Source of the DNA: a bacterium
GTDB lineage: Bacteria; Omnitrophota; Gorgyraeia; Velamenicoccales; JABMQK01
NCBI GenBank assembly: GCA_013203265.1
Contig: JABMQK010000077.1
Location: 1 to 6,340, forward strand
Direction: 5' to 3'
Length of the DNA: 6,340 nt
Position numbers and translations under genes: made by a program. Below, one piece after another: positions 1-6,340 of the stretch. Below the pieces are notes generated by a model. The model did not search any database, was not told the DNA's origin, and saw nothing but the letters and a program-made list of their open reading frames with translations. Position 1 is the stretch's first letter. Each line of letters opens with the position of its first letter.

Positions 1-115
1 CAGAAATACTATTATATTGTATTGAGAACGAAACTCCCAGAAAGAGACCATATTTTGGCTCACCAGAGGAAGCCCTATTAATTTATCCGTTAGATAGGTT
101 GCGAAGATTACTTGA
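1..115 (+). repeat. Terminal direct repeat, copy 1 (115 bp)
   Basis: Bases 1-115 are identical to 6226-6340 with no mismatch, including synonymous positions. The repeat lies inside coding sequence (residues 1-37 and the start of 38) and both copies are read in the same frame. A perfect overlap of this size at both ends of a contig is the usual sign of a circular assembly graph path. That can come from a circular molecule, a tandem array, or a duplicated segment inside a larger gene. Confidence 0.97.
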
Positions 116-269
116 ATTGCCTGAATTGGATTGGCAAGAAGTAGAGGGTTTAATTGTTGAAGTTAATAGGATATGGATAGATATAGGTTCAAAACGCCGC
201 CTTAAAACCGATACTGAAAACCAGATTGCAAGAGTTGAATATATAGATGATACAAAAAATACAATTTTT
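3..269 (+). other. Unrecognised ~89-residue module preceding the first SSPV linker
   Basis: Residues 1-89 have folded-domain character: mixed charged and hydrophobic residues, a YFGSPEEAL stretch near residues 17-25, a Leu/Arg-rich helix-like part (LDRLRRLLELPELDW, about 30-44), then a beta-like EVNRIWIDIGSKRR (about 52-65). It ends at FSSPV (89-93). I do not recognise the family and propose no function. The codons for the first 38 residues are repeated exactly at the window's end, so this module probably occurs at least twice in the real gene, or the molecule closes on itself here. Its true beginning may lie upstream, in the spacer seen before the second copy (6087-6227). Confidence 0.5.
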
Positions 270-3200
270 AGCTCGCCGGTGAAGGAAGGTGAAGATGAGG
301 CAAAGGCGAGGAGCAGGATAGCAGATTCATTCAATAACACTACCAACAAGAAAACTTCCAGCAGCCCGATAGAATTAGGGTTTAACCCTAAAAGATTTAG
401 CAAGGATGAGTGGAAGCGCAAATCAGAGAAACTATTGCCGAAGGCAAAAATTGGGATAAATGCGTTTATTCAAGCTCAATATGATGAAGGAAAATATGTT
501 GATGATATTTATAAAAAAGCTATGACAAATACTTATCGAAATTTAGAGAAGTGGCTGACAAGTGAGGCGATATACAAGTTATCAAAAGGAACTCTTAAGA
601 GGCTTCTTGAAGCTATTAAAAGTGGAGAGTGGGCGGCTCTTGTTGAGGCTTTTAGGGGAAATATCGTATTCGGAACAGCCGGGATTAGAGGCCTATCAGC
701 AAGGAATATGGAAGAATTGTTAAAATTAAAGAATGAAGGCCCATCTGCTGAAATCATAAAAGGTCCAAATACAATTAATGATATTGTTTTTATGCTCTAC
801 TCTGTAGGAGTCGCAAGATATGCAATTGATAAAGGAATTGATACTGTTATGATCGGATATGATAGCCGCATTGCTGGAAAAGAGTTTGCCGAGATGATAG
901 CAGAAACAATTTTAGGCCAATCAACTACAAATCACAGATTTAAAATAAAGCTCTTTGATGAAGCAAGTCCTTTTCCAGAAGAGAATTTCGGAATTACGAC
1001 AAAAGAGGGGCGGTCAGGATTAGGCATACTTATTTCAGCGAGCCATAATCCGAATGTTTATAATGGATATAAAATTACGAACAATACAGGTTCGCAATTA
1101 TTGGACGAAGAAAGAAATGAGATTCTAGAATATATAGAAAGGGCAGAACTTGACCAAATTAAATTAATGCCCTTAGAAGAAGCAGCAAAGAATGATCAAC
1201 TGATATGGATTGGTGGAGCCGAAGCTTTGCCTGATACCAAGATGGATTACAAAGGGGTAGATGTTAGTGGAAAGAATCTCGTTAATTTACACGCAGCTTA
1301 CAATAAGCATCTTGCTAACTTTGTTCACATTGACCCTGAAGTAGCAGAAGTTTTAAAGATAGGGTTTGCTGCTTATAATGGTTCAGGATATGCTGCAGTG
1401 CCTAGAGTTTTAGCGGCGCTTGGCTTTACTCAAGTTCAGGCTATTACGAAGCTCCAAGAGCTTAATGGTCTATTCCCCGCGTTTGGTCAGGGTGAGCAGC
1501 CAGACCCGGGCGATCCGATTGCGGCAGATGTTGCTATTAAAGAATTTATTTCAGAATACGGACAAGAAGCATTTGATAACTTAGATGTGTTGTTAGGCAC
1601 AGATCCTGATGCGGATAGGGTTGGAATAACAACAAGAGTTCCTCAAGGGCAGCAATATTTATTTGGAAAATATAGGCTGATGATTGCTAATGACGCATGG
1701 GCATTGTTATTGCATCATAATTTGTCTAAGGCCAGAAAAGCCGGCACTCTTGATCCTGAAAGAAGTTTTTTCGTAACAAGCCATGTAACCAGCGACGGCA
1801 TTGCAGCTGTGGGCGAATTATTTGGCGTTAAAGCTCTCGGCCAGATGTTAGATGCTACTTTGACAGAAGAAAGAGGAGATTATTTGAATGGAATAAGATG
1901 CTGGGTTGGTATGTCAAAAATCGCTGAATTCGGCATAAAGATGCTTGAGCAAGGATGGACGAATTATGGCATCAAGGAAGAATCAAATGGATACTCGACT
2001 TTAGGAAAAAAGGGTAAAGCGGGTGAAATTATTGGCGAAGGCGGTCACGTCCGAGACAAAGATGGGCCTTTTGCCGGTCTTCTTCTGACAGAGCTAGCTG
2101 CTATTGCAAAAAATAAAGGATCTGGCCTTTTTGAGGAGTTAGATAAAGTGTATATTGAAGTCGAGAGACATTATGGAACGGCTAATAAACCTTTGCCGCG
2201 AGTAGGGGCTTTTCCCGGAGCGGAAGGATTGTCTCAGAAAATAAACCTTTTGAGGCAAGCTCAGGATTGGATGAATAAAGCAAATAGCATGGCCCAAACA
2301 AATAATCCTTTTATACTTGCAGGACAGAAAGTAATAGGGGCTGTTGAGTTTAAAACAGGGAAATATGATTCGCAACATTACGACGGTTTTCCTGACGAAG
2401 GAATAAGATTCTTCTTTGAAGACACAGGATTGCAGGAAGGAGAACCATTTACAAATAGTAAAAATTACATCACCATAAGACCTTCAGGGACATCACAGAC
2501 TTTACGTTTTTATACTCAATTAACATCAAAAGTTGATAATGAGAATATTGGAATTGAGAAATATAAAAATTATGTAAAGGCTGAGATCATTTCTCTTCTA
2601 TCTCAACATCAATTATTGAGGGATACAGGAATTGATGATTATTTTGAAATGGTCGAGAAACAAGTATTGACGCTTTTAGAGAAGGTTGCAGAAACAAAGA
2701 GTCAGGCAGAAGGAGAATTCGGACATGGGTCGCAAGAAGTAAATGAGATTGCAGAGTTTGAACGAAACTTGCAAAGCATTGCTTCAACTGCTAGCTCGGC
2801 AATTACAGCTAACTTGATAACTGATTCTATCAATTCCAGCTCGCCGGTGGGCAAAGCAGTCGAGTGGTCAAAGGTGCTTACTTACTTTGGTGATGCTGTA
2901 GGCAAAGAACAAGAACAAATCATAAGGGCTAATTTCTTTAGAGAGATCGCCTTCGATGGCATTAAAGGCAGGCTGGGTTGGTTTAATCCACCTTCTTGGG
3001 ATGATATAGAGGGAAATCTTATTGAGTTCTTAAAGATAGCTAAGGATAAAGAGAACTTTATCTTCATCGGAATGGGTGGTTCCATCAACACAGTCAAGGC
3101 ATTGATTGAGATTTTTAAAGGAAGCGCCCCATATAAGGTGTTTGCCTTAGACCATCTTGATAATGCAGCCTTAGCTGAAATCCTAAAACAGATTAATCTT

Positions 3201-6200
3201 AAGAAAACTTTGGTTATCTCAATCAGCAAATCCGCTACTACCAAAGAGACCCATGTCCTATCCAATAACCTAAAAGAGGTATTTAAAGGCCAGCACCTAG
3301 ATTACAAAGACCACTATCTATGGCTTATAGATGAAGGAGGAGATAAAAAGCTTGATGAACGTGGTTGGCAAGAAGTATCAAATTTTCCTATCCAGCCAGA
3401 CAGAAGAACAGACATCGGCGGAAGGTTTACCGCACCTCATACATTAATATTCTTTTTACCTTTAATAATCCTGTTTAATAAAGACATGGAGTATTTAAAA
3501 GATCTCTATAGTGCATATCTTAAGATTATAGATTCATTAAGAGAGGAAGCAACCAGGCAAGCAGAGAGATTATTTAAAGATAAGGCTCAATATTTTGCCG
3601 TAGAGGTTGACCCCAGGCTTAAAGTAGCCCTACTTACCTGGATTACCCAGCTCTTCCAGGAATCACTTGGTTCTAAAGTAGAGGGTTTTAATCCTAAGAC
3701 CTTGGTCGTCTCTTCACAGCAAGATGCTCCAAACTATTTTACACAACTTAAAGCACCTAACTCTATAGATATGGTCTTCTCAATGATGCAAATAACTTAC
3801 TTCTTAGAGGTCTTTGTCGCTGCATTATCTTATTATTATAAGCTTAACTTCGTCACTCAACCAGAGGTTGAAATCTATAAGAAGAAGATGAGAGAGTTAG
3901 AAGATGCGCAGATTCCAGAGGCAAAAGAGGTATCAGTCAAAGGATTCATAGATCAAATAAAAGAGAGTTTAAAACCAGAATACAAATTCATCGAAGTAGT
4001 CTTATACGCACATAAGTCTCAAGAAGAAATCGACTCTCTACAGCACTCCCTACAGAAACACTTTACTCAGAAGGTCTTGGTTTTTATCGGCAGTGACTGG
4101 AATCATCATTCATACCAGGCAACACCCAATAATACCGATACACTCTTTGTCATCCTTACTCAGAAAGAATTCTTAACTCAGATAGAAGGTATATCCCAAG
4201 CTACCCTAGAACAAAACATCACTGACTTAAGGGTCATTACCTATGCCACCTACCAGACGCTAAAAGATAAGGCCTTATATTTGGCGCTAAAGCAAGGACA
4301 GCCGAGTGCTTCATCAACTTCCAGCAGCCCGATAAAAGAAAATATGACAACGCAGCAAGCTATAACCTCACTTGTTCAATATCGTGACAATCAGTATATG
4401 TCTGCTGTGGGAGCAACTGGCACAGCCGCTATAATTACTCCTTCAGAAGCTCTATTTGTCCCTGGCCACGATGCCTTTGAGGCGATGAGGCAGGCTGCAA
4501 AGGCCTTAATCGCCGTTAATATTATCAGCTACAGCCAGATAGCAGGCCACCTCTTAGCAGCAAAGGATCAAGGAGCGGGTATTATCTTAGAGGTTGCCCG
4601 TTCTCAGTTGGATTACGCCTTAGATGAAGACAAGGTAATCAAGTACATAAGAGAGGTAGTCCAGACAACAGGCTGCAACGTTCCCATAATCGTCCATGGA
4701 GACCATATTCAATATAACCAAGGTAAAGTAATTGAAGATTACAAAAAAGAACGCCAAGCCATAACCGATATTTGTGAACGTCTAATCAAAGCTGGTTTTA
4801 CCTCGATTGCCATCGATGCTTCAACAATCTTCGACGAAGTAGCAGGCGATATAGTCTTAAATCACTATGCCCAAAATGGCACTGCTGAGGAAAAACTTGT
4901 GGTTAAACTTGAGCAAGAATTTGCCCTACCTCTTGAATGGGGTACCAAATTCTTAAAACTAGACTCTGAAAAAGATACCCAAAGATTCAATGAATTAAAG
5001 GAAAAAATCACTCAGGATATGGCAACACGCAAAAGATGTAAAGATGAAATCCAAACCCGCCTCAAAGAGCTCGAAGCTGCTTTTGGAGTCCTCATGAAAG
5101 AAGCAAGAAAAGCATCTCTGGACCCAGAAAAAGTAATTGCTGCATATGATAAGATTATGCTTGAAGTAGCCCAGGCAACAATTGCCGGAAAAATACAAGA
5201 TCACATCACAATCCCTGACGAACAAAAAACAAAACTTCTCCCAACAAACAATGTCCAAGAGACCACCCATCAGCTTAAAATGATCCAGTCGCTTCTAAAT
5301 AAATATAGACCAGAGCTGTTAGGCCATTTTGGTATAGAGGTAGAGGTAGGCCATGTTGATAAAAAGGTGCCCAATCCCAGGCGTGAAGGAAAAATGGAAG
5401 CAAAGATGACCCATCCTCTGGCGGTAAGGGTAATGGGCGAGTATCTTAAATCTCAAGGTTTATCCTTTGATCTTATCGCCACTAATAACGGCTCAGGCCA
5501 CGGTACAGAATTTGATAAAAAGACCCTAACCCCAGTATCTCAAGTATTAAAAATTTCACCCTTCTTAACCGAGGAGCTTCAAGAGGAAGCAGAAAGATTT
5601 AATGCTTCCATTGCTCAGCATGGTACCTCAGGCAGTGATATGGCTGAACTTGCTGAATTATCCCAAAAAGGAGTAATTAAGTTCAATATAGCTACCAACT
5701 ACCAGCAGATTATCTTAAATGTCTTATCTCTCTTAGACGCTGGCTTGCAAACAGACAAATTACTAAGAAGATGCGAATCCGATATAGATGCTTTAATAGA
5801 AGGCCTTCATAAAGATACAAGAGAAAAGATGATGCAGATGGCTGCAAGGATAAAGCAAGATCCTAGTAAAGCAGAAATAAAAGAAGATGATAGTTTATTT
5901 ATGCAATTTATAAAGAGGACCTATTTATGGGGCACCAAAAAAGGAAAGATAAAGGATACCTCCAGCAAAGAAGACATCGCTAAAGTATTTGCCAAGGAGT
6001 TTAAGAGGGTCTTTAAAGAGATGGATAAAGCGCTTTATCGGCTTGGTGGTAAGGAGAGGGAAGATAAGACAACCAGCAGCCCGATAGAGATTTATGAAGG
6101 AGATGTAGTATATAAGAAGAACGGAGTTTCCGGAAAGGATTCAAATCAGAACAAAACAGAGGACTCAAATAATTCTTCTGACTTGTTATCTCTTAGTTCT

Positions 6201-6338
6201 CCTTTAGATGAATCTATTTCTAGCTCAGAAATACTATTATATTGTATTGAGAACGAAACTCCCAGAAAGAGACCATATTTTGGCTCACCAGAGGAAGCCC
6301 TATTAATTTATCCGTTAGATAGGTTGCGAAGATTACTT
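3..6338 (+). CDS. Giant multi-enzyme polyprotein ORF (PGM-PGI-aldolase), open at both ends
   Basis: A single frame of 2112 codons runs through the entire window without a stop and without a usable start, so the true gene extends beyond both edges or the contig is a closed cycle. Three full-length enzyme modules lie in series: phosphohexomutase (residues 124-944), glucose-6-phosphate isomerase (950-1439) and class II aldolase (1445-2023). They are preceded by an unrecognised segment and joined by SSSPI or SSSPV linkers. Each module keeps its family's main motifs in order, so the frame is real coding sequence and not a chance opening. No signal peptide or convincing membrane segment was seen; the known families act in the cytosol. 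Whether the product works as one chain or is cut at the linkers cannot be read from the sequence. Internal Met codons have no ribosome binding site strong enough to argue for separate translation starts. Confidence 0.95.
270..281 (+). repeat. Inter-module linker SSPV (linker 1)
   Basis: Codes for SSPV (residues 90-93) between the unrecognised module and a short polar spacer. The 12 bases agctcgccggtg are identical to those at 2838-2849 in front of the isomerase module, including the CCG proline codon. Confidence 0.75.
282..353 (+). other. Polar spacer between linkers 1 and 2
   Basis: About 24 residues (94-117) rich in Lys, Glu, Arg, Asn and Thr, with no hydrophobic core. It lies between two SSP linkers only some 25 residues apart, so it looks like disordered connector and not a domain. 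It could be the remnant of a lost module. Confidence 0.5.
354..371 (+). repeat. Inter-module linker TSSSPI (linker 2)
   Basis: Codes for TSSSPI (residues 118-123) directly before the phosphohexomutase module. Nineteen bases (353-371) are identical to 4316-4334 before the aldolase, and 16 bases (358-373) are identical to 6073-6088 after it. Confidence 0.8.
372..2834 (+). other. pgm: Phosphohexomutase module (phosphoglucomutase/phosphomannomutase)
   Basis: Member of the alpha-D-phosphohexomutase superfamily, which interconverts hexose 1- and 6-phosphates through a phosphoserine enzyme. Motifs appear in family order: FGTAGIRG (residues 223-230), GYDSR (285-289), the active-site loop SASHNP followed by NVYNGYK (345-357, phosphoserine expected at Ser347), the metal-binding loop DPDADR (534-539), the sugar-specificity loop EESNGY (659-664) with HVRDKDG (682-688), and the phosphate-binding loop RPSGTS (826-831). 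The overall layout is closest to the PGM2/PgcA type, so phosphoglucomutase is more likely than phosphomannomutase. At 821 residues it exceeds the usual 550-600: about 100 extra N-terminal residues and a Ser/Ala-rich tail (about 870-944) account for most of this. The phosphate loop reads RPSGTS where relatives usually have RPSGTE. All catalytic loops are present, so activity is plausible. Substrate choice is inferred. Confidence 0.92.
2835..2849 (+). repeat. Inter-module linker SSSPV (linker 3)
   Basis: Codes for SSSPV (residues 945-949), joining the mutase tail to the isomerase module. Its last 12 bases match linker 1 exactly. The stretch before it (SIASTASSAI..., about 919-944) is low in complexity and looks flexible. 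Confidence 0.8.
2850..4319 (+). other. pgi: Glucose-6-phosphate isomerase module
   Basis: Phosphoglucose isomerase, converting glucose 6-phosphate to fructose 6-phosphate in the cytosol. At about 490 residues the module is within normal family length. Visible motifs are GMGGS (residues 1023-1027, usually GIGGS), the sugar-phosphate SIS-type loop SKSATTKET (1075-1083, usually SKSGTTxET), the PGI signature DIGGRFTAP (1137-1145, with the conserved Arg at 1141), QESLGSK (1219-1225, whose Glu1220 corresponds to the family's catalytic base region) and QPEVEIYKK (1286-1294, corresponding to DQPGVExxK with the conserved C-terminal Lys). The segment near residues 1364-1373 (DWNHHSYQAT) sits where many relatives carry HSTGQLHKGGP and is clearly divergent. 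Order and spacing support a complete two-SIS-domain fold. It lies directly between the mutase and aldolase modules, matching pathway order. Residue correspondences are from memory of the family. Confidence 0.93.
4317..4334 (+). repeat. Inter-module linker TSSSPI (linker 4)
   Basis: Codes for TSSSPI (residues 1439-1444) after a short PSASS stretch at the isomerase C-terminus. It is identical to linker 2 over 19 bases (4316-4334 versus 353-371), including codon choice. The first Met of the aldolase module follows four residues later. Confidence 0.82.
4335..6071 (+). other. fba: Class II fructose-bisphosphate aldolase module with long helical insertion
   Basis: Zinc-dependent class II aldolase family, expected to cleave or form fructose 1,6-bisphosphate from DHAP and glyceraldehyde 3-phosphate. 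Supporting motifs: the AVNIISYSQ strand near 1503-1511; VHGDH (about 1564-1568), matching the family HxDH with catalytic Asp1567 and zinc-binding His1568; TSIAIDAS (1600-1607); IEVEVGH (1778-1784), matching ExELG; NGSGHG (His1833, second zinc ligand); QHGTSGSD (1872-1879, third zinc ligand His1873); and GVIKFNIATN (1890-1899), matching GxxKxNxxTD. The C-terminal helices are long, as in class IIA enzymes. At about 579 residues the module is much longer than the usual 280-360. Some 140 extra residues lie between IDAS and the ExELG-like motif. A KENMTT sequence after the linker may mark the ancestral start at 4344. Activity on other ketose bisphosphates (tagatose, sedoheptulose) cannot be excluded. 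Confidence 0.88.
4830..5312 (+). other. Charged helical insertion within the aldolase barrel
   Basis: Residues about 1610-1770 fall between the IDAS strand and the IEVEVGH strand, which in ordinary class II aldolases are only some 30 residues apart. The insert is rich in Glu, Lys, Gln, Leu and Ala with heptad-like stretches (for example RCKDEIQTRLKELEAAFGVL near 1679-1698), suggesting amphipathic helices or a short coiled coil. Because the flanking catalytic motifs are intact, it probably protrudes from the barrel and may serve oligomerisation or contact with neighbouring modules. That role is inference. Boundaries are approximate. Confidence 0.6.
6072..6086 (+). repeat. Inter-module linker TSSPI (linker 5)
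   Basis: Codes for TSSPI (residues 2024-2028) immediately after the aldolase C-terminal helix. It shares 16 bases (6073-6088) with linker 2 and 14 bases with linker 4, with the same AGC AGC CCG ATA codons. Confidence 0.78.
6087..6227 (+). other. Low-complexity spacer before the repeated module
   Basis: Residues 2029-2075 begin with a short EIYEGDVVYKKNG stretch and then become Asn/Ser/Asp/Lys-rich, ending in Ser-rich SLSSPLDESISSS. A degenerate SSPL (6195-6206) resembles the other linkers. The segment looks disordered and leads straight into the second copy of the unrecognised module. Confidence 0.6.
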
Positions 6339-6340
6339 GA
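6226..6340 (+). repeat. Terminal direct repeat, copy 2 (115 bp)
   Basis: This is an exact second copy of bases 1-115. It starts one base into the Ser codon that follows the spacer ...DESISS and reads on in the same frame as copy 1. The unit length between copies is 6225 bases, an exact multiple of three. Only 115 bases are visible before the window stops, so the repeat may really be longer. Confidence 0.97.

Noticed and set aside
83..421. Minus-strand ORF of 112 codons with hydrophobic N-terminal part
   Set aside because: It lies opposite the continuous + frame across the unrecognised module, two linkers and the mutase start. It shows no known motif, and its hydrophobicity is a mirror of + strand codons.
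2882..3265. Minus-strand ORF of 127 codons
   Set aside because: It is fully antisense to the PGI GMGGS and SKSATT motifs, so it is a shadow of a real coding frame.
3438..3473. Hydrophobic stretch TLIFFLPLIILF as a possible membrane segment
   Set aside because: It follows the GGRF signature where all PGIs have a buried hydrophobic helix, and it is only about 12 residues long.
4995..5270. Minus-strand ORF of 91 codons rich in Phe and Cys
   Set aside because: It is antisense to the charged helical insert: AAG/GAA-rich + codons give TTC/CTT on the other strand. There is no motif or ribosome binding site. The remaining minus-strand ORFs (533-757, 2139-2378, 2587-2787) were rejected for the same reason.
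270..6089. Repeated 12-19 base strings as a CRISPR array or integration sites
   Set aside because: The copies are kilobases apart, encode the same SSSP peptide in frame and sit at domain borders, so they are protein linkers and not spacer-separated repeats.
1..6340. Complete circular plasmid or phage genome suggested by the terminal repeat
   Set aside because: There is no replication, partition, structural or integrase gene, no non-coding origin-like region and no stop codon anywhere. Housekeeping enzyme modules fit a piece of a giant chromosomal gene better.

Overview
The whole 6340-base window is one uninterrupted reading frame on the + strand. Codons start at positions 3, 6, 9 and so on, giving 2112 codons (3-6338) with no stop. 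I read every codon by eye. There is no start region, ribosome binding site, promoter, terminator, RNA gene or intergenic gap anywhere. Residue numbers below take the codon at position 3 as residue 1.

The frame encodes three recognisable central-carbon enzymes as in-frame modules. First is an unrecognised segment of about 90 residues (3-269). Then come an alpha-D-phosphohexomutase (phosphoglucomutase/phosphomannomutase, 372-2834), a glucose-6-phosphate isomerase (2850-4319) and a class II fructose-bisphosphate aldolase (4335-6071), followed by a low-complexity spacer (6087-6227). Short Ser-Ser-Ser-Pro-Ile/Val linkers separate the modules, and they are conserved even at the DNA level. Together the enzymes cover G1P <-> G6P, G6P <-> F6P and F1,6BP <-> DHAP + GAP, in pathway order. 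No phosphofructokinase or fructose bisphosphatase module is visible between isomerase and aldolase.

The last 115 bases (6226-6340) repeat the first 115 exactly. The distance between copies is 6225 bases, which is 3 x 2075, so joining the ends keeps the same frame and gives an endless ORF. I think this is most likely an assembly cycle from inside a larger gene that carries the end segment (or the whole block) more than once. A real circular element or a tandem array of the polyprotein cannot be excluded from one window.

AT-rich codons, cytosolic enzyme modules, SSSP-type linkers and a giant ORF together suggest an uncultured bacterium. From memory, Omnitrophota are known for giant genes and multi-enzyme polyprotein-like ORFs, so they are my best guess, but this is inference and no marker gene is present.
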